64,000 nucleotides of DNA from Beijerinckiaceae bacterium (lineage in GTDB: Bacteria; Pseudomonadota; Alphaproteobacteria; Rhizobiales; Beijerinckiaceae): positions 78,733-142,732 of the forward strand of contig CANBNG010000011.1 in the NCBI GenBank assembly GCA_947370975.1, read 5' to 3'. Positions 17,014 through 25,354 of this stretch are shown piece by piece. The translations under genes were made by a program, and so were the position numbers. The stretch's first letter is position 1, and every line of letters begins with the position of its first letter. The notes below the pieces were generated by a model. That model ran no database searches. It was not told the origin of the DNA and saw only the letters and a list, made by a program, of their open reading frames with translations.

Positions 17014-18141
17014 ATGAACCAGCACGCGAAACGCCGTTACCAGGCGGGGATCACCGCCGAGGCCGAACGGGCCGAGAGGGTCAAGCCCCAGGCCCCGAAG
17101 ATTCCGCCAGCCCCTCTCGCCACGGCGGAAGAGGGCATCATCACCTATGAGATCCTGCCCGAGGAGGCAGGACAGCGGCTCGACCGCGTGCTCAGCGCGC
17201 GCGCCGAAGCAGCGGCGATTGCGCTCTCGCGCACCCGCATCCGCGCGCTCATCGAGGAAGGCCGCGTCACCATCGGCGGTCAGGTCGCCAGCGATGTCGG
17301 CGCGAAAGTGCGCGCCGAACAGGTCATCACCATTGATATTCCGGCCCCCGTTGCGGCTGAGCCGCTGGGCGAGCCCATCCCGCTCGAGATCGTCTTCGAG
17401 GACGAGCACCTCCTCGTGATCGACAAGCCTGCTGGCCTTGTCGTCCATCCGGCTGGCGGCCACGAGACCGGCACTCTGGTCAATGCGCTCATCGCCCATT
17501 GCGGCGAAAGCCTGTCGGGCATCGGCGGGGTGCGCCGTCCGGGCATCGTCCACCGCATCGACAAGGACACCTCGGGCCTGCTGGTCGTGGCCAAGACCGA
17601 CGCCGCCCATCAGGGCCTGTCCGCGCTTTTTGCCGACCATGGCCGCACCTTGTCCCTCACCCGCGAATATCAGGCCCTTGTCTGGGGCCGGATCAACCGC
17701 AGCGCGGGCATGATCGACGCCGCACTTGGCCGCCATCCCCACCAGCGGGAGAAAATGGCCGTCGTGCGCCCCGATCAGGGTCGTGAGGCCATCACCCATT
17801 GGTCGGCGGAGGAAGTCTTCCTCTCGGGCAAGAGTGCGGTGAGCCTCATTTCCTGCCGGCTGGAAACAGGCCGCACCCATCAGATCCGCGTCCACATGGC
17901 CCATATCGGCTATCCGTTGCTCGCCGATACCGCCTATGGCAGCGGCTTCAAGACCAAGGCTCTGCATCTGGGTCCACAGGCAGCCGTGGCGCTCGCCGAG
18001 CTTGGCGGGCGTCAGGCCCTTCACGCCGGGCGACTGGGCTTCCAGCACCCGGTCACGGGCGAGGAACTGATGTTTGAAAGCCCCCTGCCCGCCGATCTGG
18101 CAGCACTGGTCGAGGCGCTGCGGGCCGACAGGGACGCCTGA
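17014..18141 (+). CDS. rluD: 23S rRNA pseudouridine synthase, RluD type
   Basis: 375 residues from the ATG at 17014; an in-frame ATG at 16945 would add 23 residues and cannot be excluded. An S4-like RNA-binding domain (QRLDRVLSAR to VTIGGQVASDVGAKV) precedes the catalytic domain with VHRIDKDTSGLLVVAKT, whose Asp is the active-site nucleophile, and RTHQIRVHMAHIGYPLLAD. It isomerises uridines in 23S rRNA helix 69. It lies directly upstream of rpoH, a frequent alphaproteobacterial arrangement. The residues before the S4 domain are basic and likely disordered. Confidence 0.93.
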   Translation: MNQHAKRRYQAGITAEAERAERVKPQAPKIPPAPLATAEEGIITYEILPEEAGQRLDRVLSARAEAAAIALSRTRIRALIEEGRVTIGGQVASDVGAKVRAEQVITIDIPAPVAAEPLGEPIPLEIVFEDEHLLVIDKPAGLVVHPAGGHETGTLVNALIAHCGESLSGIGGVRRPGIVHRIDKDTSGLLVVAKTDAAHQGLSALFADHGRTLSLTREYQALVWGRINRSAGMIDAALGRHPHQREKMAVVRPDQGREAITHWSAEEVFLSGKSAVSLISCRLETGRTHQIRVHMAHIGYPLLADTAYGSGFKTKALHLGPQAAVALAELGGRQALHAGRLGFQHPVTGEELMFESPLPADLAALVEALRADRDA

Positions 18142-18210
18142 ACGGCGCTGCTGACGGAGTTGTGAAGATATATTCCGAGCGCTCCGCCTGCCAAGACGAG
18201 AGACAGCAAG

Positions 18211-18252
18211 CTTGGCCGTAAACATAGCCCTGATGGGTGATTTACGGCCAAG
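18211..18252 (+). terminator. Long hairpin downstream of rluD
   Basis: Perfect 12-bp arms CTTGGCCGTAAA and TTTACGGCCAAG separated by 18 nt, 69 nt after the rluD stop. A further AAGCTT outside the left arm pairs with AAAGCTT on the right with a small bulge, and TTTTTAATTT follows. It may terminate rluD; the long loop and extended stem also allow a regulatory role for rpoH. Confidence 0.55.
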
Positions 18253-18432
18253 ACAAAGCTTTTTAATTTATTTGATGCGTAGTTTTTAAGTAAAAATCGC
18301 CTTCGTGGCAGGCCGTGAGCGCCATTTAACGTGGAAAAATACAGCCACCTTGTACGAATAGCTTGAGTTGCTTACATCGGCACAAAGACTTGAGGCGCAG
18401 CTCCTGCGACAACTTGTTTGACAGGGCGGGGG

Positions 18433-18460
18433 CTTGAACATCGGGCGGCAGAGATTATCT
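18433..18460 (+). promoter_or_regulatory. Candidate heat-shock (sigma-32-type) promoter of rpoH
   Basis: CTTGAA, 16 nt, TTATCT resembles the alphaproteobacterial sigma-32 pattern CTTG-N17-18-CYTATNT, 139 nt before the rpoH start. A TTGACA at 18418-18423 just upstream lacks a matching -10. Autoregulation of rpoH is known in related bacteria; here it is inference. Confidence 0.4.
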
Positions 18461-18598
18461 CTCTGATCCCTGCCCGGCGACGTGCGCCCTCTTTCGGCCA
18501 CGAACAGGCAAAACTATATCTGAGACCGGACCGGGTGCGACCTGCGGTCGGACGGTCACGGACCTCCCCATTCCGGGGGGCCCGAACAGGAGGGAAGA

Positions 18599-19510
18599 AT
18601 GGCTGCTGCGCTTCCGATGATTTCTGCCGAGGGTGGTCTGAACCGCTATCTCGCCGAAATCCGGCGGTTCCCCATGCTGGAACCGCAAGAGGAGTATATG
18701 CTTGCCAAGCGTTGGCGCGAGCACGGGGACCGCGATGCGGCACACCGTCTTGTGACATCGCATCTGCGTCTCGTGGCCAAGATCGCCATGGGCTATCGCG
18801 GCTATGGCCTGCCGATTGGCGAAGTCGTGTCAGAGGGCAATGTCGGCCTCATGCAGGCCGTGAAGCGGTTCGAGCCCGAAAAGGGCTTCCGCCTCGCGAC
18901 CTATGCCATGTGGTGGATCCGCGCCTCGATCCAGGAATATATCCTGCGCTCGTGGTCGCTCGTGAAAATGGGCACGACCGCGAACCAGAAGAAGCTGTTC
19001 TTCAACCTGCGCAAGGCCAAGAGCCAGATCTCGGCGCTGGAGGATGGCGACATGCGGCCCGATCAGGTCGCCACCATCGCCACGCGCCTTGGCGTGACGG
19101 CGCAGGACGTGATCGACATGAACCGCCGCATGAGCGGCGACGCCTCGCTGAACGCCCCCCTGCGTCAGGAGGGCGAAGGCGAATGGCAGGACTGGCTTGT
19201 CGACAACAGCTCCAGCCAGGAGGTCATCCTGGCCGATCGCGAAGAGAGCGACAACCGGCTCGGCGCGCTGCGCTCGGCCCTTGGCGTGCTCAACGATCGC
19301 GAGCGGCGCATCTTCGAGGCGCGCCGCCTGATGGATGATCCGATCACGCTGGAACAGCTCTCGGAAGAATTCCACATCTCGCGCGAACGCGTGCGCCAGA
19401 TCGAGGTCCGCGCCTTTGAAAAGGTGCAGGCCGCCGTGAAGGCTGGCATTGCGCAGCTCGAAGCCCTGCCTCCGCCAGCCGCCCAGATCGGCGCACGCCC
19501 GAGCGCGTGA
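18599..19510 (+). CDS. rpoH: RNA polymerase heat-shock sigma factor RpoH (sigma-32)
   Basis: 303 residues, normal size. Directs core polymerase to heat-shock and protein-quality promoters. Seen: region 2 with RLVTSHLRLVAKIA, the RpoH-box region (NQKKLFFNLRKAKSQI) and WWIRASIQEYILRSWSLVKMGT, and region 4 with LEQLSEEFHISRERVRQIEVRAF as the -35-binding helix-turn-helix. The start has a strong AGGAGGG site. The leader can hide that site in RNA structure, a possible heat-sensing control. A bidirectional terminator follows. Confidence 0.97.
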   Translation: MAAALPMISAEGGLNRYLAEIRRFPMLEPQEEYMLAKRWREHGDRDAAHRLVTSHLRLVAKIAMGYRGYGLPIGEVVSEGNVGLMQAVKRFEPEKGFRLATYAMWWIRASIQEYILRSWSLVKMGTTANQKKLFFNLRKAKSQISALEDGDMRPDQVATIATRLGVTAQDVIDMNRRMSGDASLNAPLRQEGEGEWQDWLVDNSSSQEVILADREESDNRLGALRSALGVLNDRERRIFEARRLMDDPITLEQLSEEFHISRERVRQIEVRAFEKVQAAVKAGIAQLEALPPPAAQIGARPSA

Positions 19511-19528
19511 GAGCAGAGCAGAAAATGC

Positions 19529-19556
19529 AAAAGGGCGGCCAATGGCCGCCCTTTTT
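19529..19556. terminator. Bidirectional terminator between rpoH and the proline-rich membrane protein gene
   Basis: Arms AAAAGGGCGGCC and GGCCGCCCTTTT with a 3-base loop, A-tract on one side and T-run on the other, so it can stop transcription from both convergent genes. Confidence 0.93.
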
Positions 19557-19579
19557 TGTCTCTATATGCGCGCGCCGCG

Positions 19580-21346
19580 TTACTTCCAGGCGTCCAGAGC
19601 CTCGTTGAGCACGCGCTCGCCGGCAGCGCCTTTTTCAAAAGTGATCTTGGCGATGCGCTGATCCGACAGCAGCATCGGAATATCGAACCAGCCGCGCGTG
19701 CGCATGAGATCGACATTGCGCACGGACGCATTCTCGCCGCGCGTCAGGCCCACGAGGAAGAAATTGCGCAGGATCTGCGTGGGCACGCCTGTCAGCGCAT
19801 CGCCAGCAGGCGTGTCTTCCTTGCGCATTTGCGGCGTCGAAATTTGCGCCACACCGGGAATCGGTCCGCCCTCGGCAGGGGTGAAGCGGATTTCAATCGT
19901 ATGGGACGCGGGCAGGGTCTCATCCGTATTTTTCTGGATGAGCATCGACACCTTCAATTGCGCTTCCGGCAGATCGAGCTCGGCACGCACGCCGATGGCG
20001 AGCGGCTGGCCCGGGCCACGGCTCACATTATCAAGCCGCCAGACGACATTGCCGACAAAGGTGCGCACACGCTGGGGATCTTCGGGCGCATCGACCAGCA
20101 GCGCGGCACGCTGGGAGACCGGAATGGCGGGCGCATTTGCGACGGAAGATTGCGGCTGTGCAGGCACGGCCGGGGTGACTGGCGGCGCAGCCGGACGGGC
20201 AGCCTGCCCGCCGCCGATCCGCTCGACAATCTTGCCGGTGCTCTCGGCAGGCGCTTCAGCGCCCGGCGCCGGGCGCAGCCTGGCGATATCGTCCGGATTG
20301 TCGCGATTGACATAGGCGAAGAAGGCAATCCCCGCGACCACGGCCGCGACCGGAAGACCGATCAGAAGCGGACGGAAATTGCGGACCCGGACCTCGGGCG
20401 CGACAGGAGCTGCCGGACGAACCGCGCCGCGCAAGGCCGGCACGTCATCCTCGGAGCCAAGTTCGACCGGCGGCATATCGGCAGCAACACCCGCTGCCTC
20501 CGCGCGGGGACCATATTTGCGCAGCGTGACATTGACCCGGGTCTCGCCCTCGCGCCGTTCGGGACGGCCCTCTGGCGAGATGCGGGCAGCCGCAATCTCG
20601 GCCTCGGTCATGCCTGTGCGATCTTGCCCATTGCCATTTTGCGGCTGGGCGGGCGTTTCAAGCGCAACGTCGAGGGTCTTGATTTCCTCGCTCGGCTCGG
20701 AGGCTGGCGCGATCTTTGGCGTCTCGGTGATGACCGGGCCCGGCATGCGCGCAGCGCCGGGGCGAGCAAGGCCCGCCAGCCGCGCACGTGCAGCCTCAAG
20801 CGCGCCAAGGGCCGGACGCTCGCCAGAAAACGCACCGGGACGGGGAGCAAGGTCTGGACGCGGGGGCAGGTCTGGACGCGGCGGCAAGTTAGGGCGCGGC
20901 GGCAAAGTGGGACGGGCCGGGAGTTGCGGCCTGACCTGCGAAATGACGGGGCGCGACAGCACGGGCGGCTCGGGACGCTTGGGCGGCTCGGCCGGCTTTT
21001 CGGCAGGCTTGCTGTCAAGCGTCTTGGGCTCAGGAGCCGCGACCGGTTTGGTCTCGGGCTCAGACTTGGGAGGAGTCTCGGACTTGGCAGGAGCCTCGGA
21101 CTTGGCAGGAGTCTCGGGCGTCGGCACGGAGGCAGCGGCGGCCAGTTCGTCTTCGATCTGCTTGATGGCCGCGTCGAGCATCTGCCCTTCGCGGGCGATG
21201 TCGTCTTCCGCGATGGGCGGCTGAACGGCGCGCAACTGGCCGACGAGCGCGCCCCGTGCGCGGTCGTAAATTGCCTTGCGCGTATCCGGCGTTGACACCG
21301 GCAGCCCCGCAACGGCCCTGGCAAGCAGCGGGTAATATTCAGCCAT
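19580..21346 (-). CDS. Conserved proline-rich single-pass membrane protein, function unknown
   Basis: 588 residues. Seen: a cytoplasmic N-terminal helical module of about 90 residues (MAEYYPLLARAVAGLP...), a long Pro/Lys/Glu-rich region (about 90-330) containing PAKSE-type and LPPRP-type tandem repeats, one membrane segment near 345-365 (LLIGLPVAAVVAGIAFFAYV), and a C-terminal periplasmic domain of about 220 residues without recognised motifs. Similar proteins with the same N-terminus are common near purA in Hyphomicrobiales. The layout suggests an envelope-spanning adaptor, but no function is assigned. It is convergent with rpoH and 35 bp before purA's stop. Confidence 0.8.
   Translation of the reverse strand: MAEYYPLLARAVAGLPVSTPDTRKAIYDRARGALVGQLRAVQPPIAEDDIAREGQMLDAAIKQIEDELAAAASVPTPETPAKSEAPAKSETPPKSEPETKPVAAPEPKTLDSKPAEKPAEPPKRPEPPVLSRPVISQVRPQLPARPTLPPRPNLPPRPDLPPRPDLAPRPGAFSGERPALGALEAARARLAGLARPGAARMPGPVITETPKIAPASEPSEEIKTLDVALETPAQPQNGNGQDRTGMTEAEIAAARISPEGRPERREGETRVNVTLRKYGPRAEAAGVAADMPPVELGSEDDVPALRGAVRPAAPVAPEVRVRNFRPLLIGLPVAAVVAGIAFFAYVNRDNPDDIARLRPAPGAEAPAESTGKIVERIGGGQAARPAAPPVTPAVPAQPQSSVANAPAIPVSQRAALLVDAPEDPQRVRTFVGNVVWRLDNVSRGPGQPLAIGVRAELDLPEAQLKVSMLIQKNTDETLPASHTIEIRFTPAEGGPIPGVAQISTPQMRKEDTPAGDALTGVPTQILRNFFLVGLTRGENASVRNVDLMRTRGWFDIPMLLSDQRIAKITFEKGAAGERVLNEALDAWK
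20830..20900 (-). repeat. 18-bp tandem repeat encoding LPPRP(N/D) units
   Basis: About four degenerate copies of an 18-bp unit (AGGTCTGGACGCGGCGGC-like on the plus strand) inside the proline-rich protein gene. They encode six-residue PPRPDL-type repeats and are likely to vary in copy number between strains. A second set of 21-bp units (PAKSE region) lies near 21060-21120. Confidence 0.75.
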
Positions 21347-21381
21347 TTCGCGTTACGACCAATCTGGGAGCTCCACCCGAC

Positions 21382-22677
21382 TCAATCCTGGAAGGGATTG
21401 TGTACAAGGATCGTATCATCTCGTTCAGGACTCGTCGAAAGCAAGGCGACAGGCGCGCCAATAAGTTCCTCAATGCGGCGCACATATTTGATCGCCTGCG
21501 CCGGAAGATCGGCCCAGGAGCGCGCACCAGCGGTGGTGCCTTCCCAGCCATCGATCGTCTCATAGACCGGGACGACACGGGCTTGCGCGGCCTGGCTGGC
21601 GGGCAAACGGTCGATCTCCACCCCGTCCAGCATATAGCGGGTGCAGACCTTGATTTCCTTGAAGCCGTCGAGAATATCGAGCTTGGTCAGCGCGATGCCG
21701 TCAATCCCGGAGGTCTTCACCGTCTGGCGCACGAGTACGGCGTCAAACCAGCCGCAGCGGCGCGCGCGGCCTGTGACGGTGCCAAATTCATGGCCACGCT
21801 CACCAATGGTGCGGCCGATCTCGTCGGTCAGCTCGGTCGGGAACGGTCCCCCGCCAACGCGTGTCGTATAGGCCTTGGCAATGCCCAGCACATAACCGAT
21901 GGCGCGCGGCCCCATGCCCGAACCCGTCGCCGCAGCGGCGGCGGTGGTGTTGGACGAGGTCACGAAAGGATAAGTGCCGTGATCGACATCGAGCAATGCG
22001 CCCTGCGCGCCCTCGAAGAGAATGCGCTTGCCCTGACGACGGATGCCATCGAGCAATTCCCAGGTCGCCGCCATATAAGGCAGCACCTGCGGCGCAACGG
22101 CCATGAGTTCATCGCGCACCGATTGCGCGGTGATTTCGGGCAGGCCGAGGCCACGACGCAAGGGATTGTGATGGGCCAGCAGGCGGCCGATCTTGTCGTC
22201 CAGCGTATCGGGCTCGGCAAGATCCATCACGCGCACCGAGCGGCGACCGACCTTGTCTTCATAGGCCGGGCCGATGCCGCGCATCGTCGTGCCGATTTTC
22301 GTGCCCGACGTGGACGCGGATTCGCGATGCGCGTCGAGTTCGCGATGAAGCGAGAGAATGAGCGGAGCGTTTTCCGCGAGCTTGAGATTGTGCGGGCCGA
22401 CATCGACGCCCTGCGCACGCAGCTGGCCGATCTCTTTCACGAGATGGTGCGGGTCAACGACCACGCCATTGCCGATCACCGAGAGCTTGCCCTCGCGCAC
22501 GATGCCTGAGGGCAGCAGCGACAGCTTGTAGACCTTGCCGTCAATGACGAGCGTATGGCCGGCATTATGTCCGCCCTGAAAGCGCACGACGACATCGGCC
22601 TCGATCGACAGCCAGTCGACGATCTTGCCCTTACCCTCATCGCCCCATTGGGCGCCGACGACAACCACATTCGCCAT
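21382..22677 (-). CDS. purA: Adenylosuccinate synthetase
   Basis: 431 residues from the ATG at 22677, where homology begins (MANVVVVGAQWGDEGKGKIVD); the in-frame extension to 22764 lacks family similarity. Converts IMP plus aspartate and GTP to adenylosuccinate, the first committed AMP step. Seen: the P-loop-like GDEGKGK, GGHNAGHT, TGSGMGPRAIGYV and GRARRCGWFD. It has only a weak ribosome site. It lies between the serC terminator and the proline-rich protein gene. Confidence 0.97.
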   Translation of the reverse strand: MANVVVVGAQWGDEGKGKIVDWLSIEADVVVRFQGGHNAGHTLVIDGKVYKLSLLPSGIVREGKLSVIGNGVVVDPHHLVKEIGQLRAQGVDVGPHNLKLAENAPLILSLHRELDAHRESASTSGTKIGTTMRGIGPAYEDKVGRRSVRVMDLAEPDTLDDKIGRLLAHHNPLRRGLGLPEITAQSVRDELMAVAPQVLPYMAATWELLDGIRRQGKRILFEGAQGALLDVDHGTYPFVTSSNTTAAAAATGSGMGPRAIGYVLGIAKAYTTRVGGGPFPTELTDEIGRTIGERGHEFGTVTGRARRCGWFDAVLVRQTVKTSGIDGIALTKLDILDGFKEIKVCTRYMLDGVEIDRLPASQAAQARVVPVYETIDGWEGTTAGARSWADLPAQAIKYVRRIEELIGAPVALLSTSPERDDTILVHNPFQD

Positions 22678-22733
22678 GATGATTTCGCTCTTTCGACCGC
22701 GTCTGCCGCGCCTAGCGGGAAGCCCCGCGCACA

Positions 22734-22759
22734 AGCAAAACCCCGGCACAAGGCCGGGG
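22734..22759 (-). terminator. Rho-independent terminator upstream of purA
   Basis: On the minus strand: CCCCGGC, a 5-base loop, GCCGGGG and TTTTGCTTG. It probably ends the serC transcript, 350 nt after its stop, before purA begins. Confidence 0.85.
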
Positions 22760-22926
22760 CTCATTGCGGGAATGGATTACCGAATCGTGAAGCCGGAGGC
22801 AAGGCAAACCATAGCCTCCCCTGCGGCTTACCCACGCCTGTCGACGCGCAGGCCCCTCAAGCTCATGCTTTCGGAGACAATATGGCGCCTGATTCTGCGC
22901 TTTTTGGCGTTTTCCCGCCAGCAAGC

Positions 22927-23014
22927 ACCGTCATTGCGAGGCGCGAAGCGCCGTGGCACTCCATCTTTGCAACATCGGCACCATGGATTGCTTCGCTCCG
23001 CTCGCAATGACGGT
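22927..23014. repeat. Palindromic repeat element, family 1 (copy 2)
   Basis: 88 bp bounded by perfect 14-bp inverted arms ACCGTCATTGCGAG and CTCGCAATGACGGT. Interior contains GCGCGAAGCGCC and GATTGCTTCGCTCCGC, so the whole can fold into a long stem. It has the size and symmetry of a REP/MITE-type element without its own gene. Confidence 0.85.
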
Positions 23015-23035
23015 TCTCGCTGGCGGGCGCGTGCG

Positions 23036-23099
23036 CACGACCCCCACCCACCCCGCTCGGCTTCGCCGAGTCGGCCCTCCCCACAAGGGGGAGGGACAG
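23036..23099. repeat. Dispersed repeat, family 2 (copy 1)
   Basis: Contains GACCCCCACC, the hairpin CTCGGCTTCGCCGAG, TCGGCCCTCC and the hairpin CCCTCCCC-ACAA-GGGGGAGGG. The same order recurs at 40741-40801. It lies 22 bp from the family-1 element and 11 bp after the serC stop. Confidence 0.8.
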
Positions 23100-23109
23100 G
23101 CGCGCTGCC

Positions 23110-24273
23110 CTAAATCTCGCTTTTGGCCGATGCAAAAGCCCAGTCGAGCCAGCCTGTCAGCGCGATCACGTCGCTGGTCTCGACCGTCGCGCCACACCAG
23201 ATGCGCAGGCCCGAGGGCGCATCGCGGTAGGAATCGATGTCGTAGGCGATCTTTTCCTGTTCGAGCAGAGTTGCGAGCTTTTTGGCAAAAGCCGCCTGCG
23301 CCGCTTCGGGCAAGGCTTTGACAGCCGGATCGACGACCCGCAGGCAGACGCTTGTATTGGAGCGGGTCTCGGGCACACGGGCGAGAAAATCGACCCAATC
23401 CGTATGCGCTACCCAATCGGCAATGGCCTTGAGATTGGCGTCGGCGCGCCCGATCAGGCCGTCCAGCGATCCGATCGACTTCGACCAATGCAGCGCATCG
23501 AGATAGTCTTCGACGCAGAGCATGGAGGGCGTGTTGATCGTATCGCCGACGAAAATGCCCTCGATGATCTTGCCATTATTGGTCATGCGGAAAATTTTCG
23601 GCATGGGCCAGGACGGCGTGTAGGTTTCAAGCCGCTCGGCCGCGCGCGGCGAGAGCACGAGCATGCCATGGGCAGCCTCGCCGCCCAGCACTTTCTGCCA
23701 GGAGAAGGTGACGACATCGAGCTTCTGCCAATCCAGACGCTGCGCGAAAGCCGCCGACGTGGCGTCGCAAATCGTCAGACCCTTGCGGTCGGCGGGGATG
23801 AAATCGCCATTGGGCACACGCACGCCCGAAGTCGTGCCATTCCAGGTGAAGACCACATCGCGGTCGAAATCGATGCTGCCGAGATCGGGCAGATCGCCAT
23901 AATCGGCCTTGATGGCGCGGGCGTCCGTCAGCTTCAATTGCTTGAGCGCATCCGTGATCCAGCCCTCGCCGAAGCTTTCCCAGGCAACAAGATCGACGCC
24001 GCGCGCGCCCAGCAACGACCACATGGCCATTTCAACAGCGCCGGTGTCAGACGCCGGCACGATGCCGATGCGATAATCATCGGGCACGCCCAGAATTTCT
24101 CGGGTGAGATCGATGGCTTCCTTCAGCTTCACCTTGCCCACAGGCGCGCGATGCGAGCGCCCGACCGGCGTGCCCGAGAGAGCGGCGGGCGTCCAGCCGG
24201 GACGCTTGGCGCAGGGGCCGGAGGAAAAATTCGGATTGGCCGTCCGCACGGCCGGCTTGTCGATCGCTGCCAT
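23110..24273 (-). CDS. serC: Phosphoserine aminotransferase
   Basis: 387 residues. PLP enzyme that makes phosphoserine from 3-phosphohydroxypyruvate. Seen: NPNFSSGPCAKRPGW, WNGTTSGVRVPNGDFI, ICDATSAAFAQ and the PLP lysine in FSWQKVLGGE. The protein is of the longer SerC type shared by alphaproteobacteria and archaea. The usual partner serA is not in the window downstream; the space is filled by repeats and then purA. The 87-bp leader can form hairpins. Confidence 0.96.
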   Translation of the reverse strand: MAAIDKPAVRTANPNFSSGPCAKRPGWTPAALSGTPVGRSHRAPVGKVKLKEAIDLTREILGVPDDYRIGIVPASDTGAVEMAMWSLLGARGVDLVAWESFGEGWITDALKQLKLTDARAIKADYGDLPDLGSIDFDRDVVFTWNGTTSGVRVPNGDFIPADRKGLTICDATSAAFAQRLDWQKLDVVTFSWQKVLGGEAAHGMLVLSPRAAERLETYTPSWPMPKIFRMTNNGKIIEGIFVGDTINTPSMLCVEDYLDALHWSKSIGSLDGLIGRADANLKAIADWVAHTDWVDFLARVPETRSNTSVCLRVVDPAVKALPEAAQAAFAKKLATLLEQEKIAYDIDSYRDAPSGLRIWCGATVETSDVIALTGWLDWAFASAKSEI

Positions 24274-24360
24274 CTCGCTCCACCCAGTCGGGAATGCCCT
24301 GTTCAGGCATGGGCGTATGCGGGCGCGGGATGGAGGTCAAGTCAGGCGGGTGCGTCCCGC
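24274..24360 (-). promoter_or_regulatory. Candidate structured leader of serC
   Basis: On the minus strand it opens with hairpin GCGGG-acgca-CCCGC directly after the upstream stop codon, then ATGCC-tgaacag-GGCAT about 35 nt before serC, then GTGGAGCGAG before the ATG. A conserved 'serC RNA motif' is described for alphaproteobacterial serC leaders; identity with it was not tested here. The first hairpin could also be a weak terminator of the upstream gene. Confidence 0.35.
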
Positions 24361-25290
24361 TCAGTCGATCATGTAGCGAAAGCCGGCGCGGATTTCATGC
24401 GCCTGCGCCTTGGTCTTGGCGAGCGTGGTCACACCGCTGCCCGACGCGGTTGCCAGAATCTTGTAGCTGCCAAGATTGATATAGCGGTAGCCGAGATCGA
24501 GCTTCACATTATCGCCCATGTCATAAGCAAAGCCTGCCATCAGCGCCCAGACGGGCGACCAGCTCCGCGCCTTGTAAAAGCGATCCCAATTCTGCTTGCC
24601 GGTGGTTGTGGCGGGCTGGGGATCGACAAGAAGCGCGCTGTTGGTCGCATAATACCAGCGCGGATCGGCGGTGGGCTCAGCCGTCAGATCGGCTTCGTAA
24701 TGCGAGCCATCCGCCTTGTAATAAATTTTAGAATTGCGGCCGCTGGTCAGCGCAAAACCCGCACCGATGCCAAGATAGGGCGTGATGCCCGCAAAGGTGC
24801 CCAAATCGCCATAACCGCTCAGCAGCAAGGCGTTCTGGCGCAAGCTCGCGTTATTGGCCGGTGCGCAGGTGTCAGCCGCCCTGACCGAATATTTCAGCCT
24901 GATGGTGGTGTCGGCGGCATCCACGAAATAGCCCATCGCATAGGGACAGATGACGGATGCGCCATTGGACGAGCGGGTCTCGCCCGCGCGCAATTCCCAG
25001 GTCGCTTCGGTGCGAAACCAGGAATTCACCTGATAGCCGGCGCCAAAGGACATAGCTGCCTTCTTTTGCGTGACTGCCGCGCCCGGAAAGGTCAGATCGT
25101 TCGACAGTTTTGCGCTCTTTTCCAAAGCGCCCGACAGATCGCCGCGCAAATACCAGTTCGACCCCAGATCCGAGAATTGCGATTTCGACATGTCGAGATC
25201 GAAGGGGACAAAGGCCGGCTCGGCGGCCTGGGTTACAGCCAGACCAAGGCTCATGGCGCCTGCCAGAATGAAAGCCCCGATCCTGCGCAT
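24361..25290 (-). CDS. Outer-membrane beta-barrel protein (Omp25/porin-like)
   Basis: 309 residues with a signal peptide cleaved after VTQAA. Alternating amphipathic segments such as WYLRGDLSGAL, FGAGYQVNSWFRTEATWELR, ITPYLGIGAGFAL and VKLDLGYRYINLG, and a C-terminal strand ending HEIRAGFRYMID, fit an eight- to twelve-strand barrel of the rhizobial Omp25/RopB type. The likely site is the outer membrane. Upstream lie three phased CtrA boxes, so cell-cycle control is likely. Ligand or transport function is unknown. Confidence 0.85.
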   Translation of the reverse strand: MRRIGAFILAGAMSLGLAVTQAAEPAFVPFDLDMSKSQFSDLGSNWYLRGDLSGALEKSAKLSNDLTFPGAAVTQKKAAMSFGAGYQVNSWFRTEATWELRAGETRSSNGASVICPYAMGYFVDAADTTIRLKYSVRAADTCAPANNASLRQNALLLSGYGDLGTFAGITPYLGIGAGFALTSGRNSKIYYKADGSHYEADLTAEPTADPRWYYATNSALLVDPQPATTTGKQNWDRFYKARSWSPVWALMAGFAYDMGDNVKLDLGYRYINLGSYKILATASGSGVTTLAKTKAQAHEIRAGFRYMID

Positions 25291-25354
25291 ACCAAAAGCC
25301 CCTCGCCCCCGGGCCTTCTGGACCCATCCGGACGCGAGCTTGGCTCTGGATATG

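Larger units (their letters stand above)
18142..18598 (+). promoter_or_regulatory. rluD-rpoH intergenic region (457 bp), no gene seen
   Basis: No credible coding frame. It holds a 12-bp-arm hairpin at 18211-18252, an AT-rich tract at 18260-18300, a possible sigma-32-type promoter at 18433-18460 and a GC-rich structured leader directly before rpoH. The length fits a multi-promoter control region for a heat-shock sigma gene. Confidence 0.7.
22678..23109. other. serC-purA intergenic region (432 bp) with terminator and two repeat elements
   Basis: No coding frame is supported. From right to left it holds a family-2 repeat (23036-23099), a family-1 repeat (22927-23014), an unexplained stretch (about 22762-22926) and a terminator (22734-22759). 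Confidence 0.75.

Noticed and set aside
19556..21295. 579-codon frame antisense to the proline-rich protein
   Set aside because: Low-complexity Arg/Gly composition mirrors the proline-rich repeats of the true gene.
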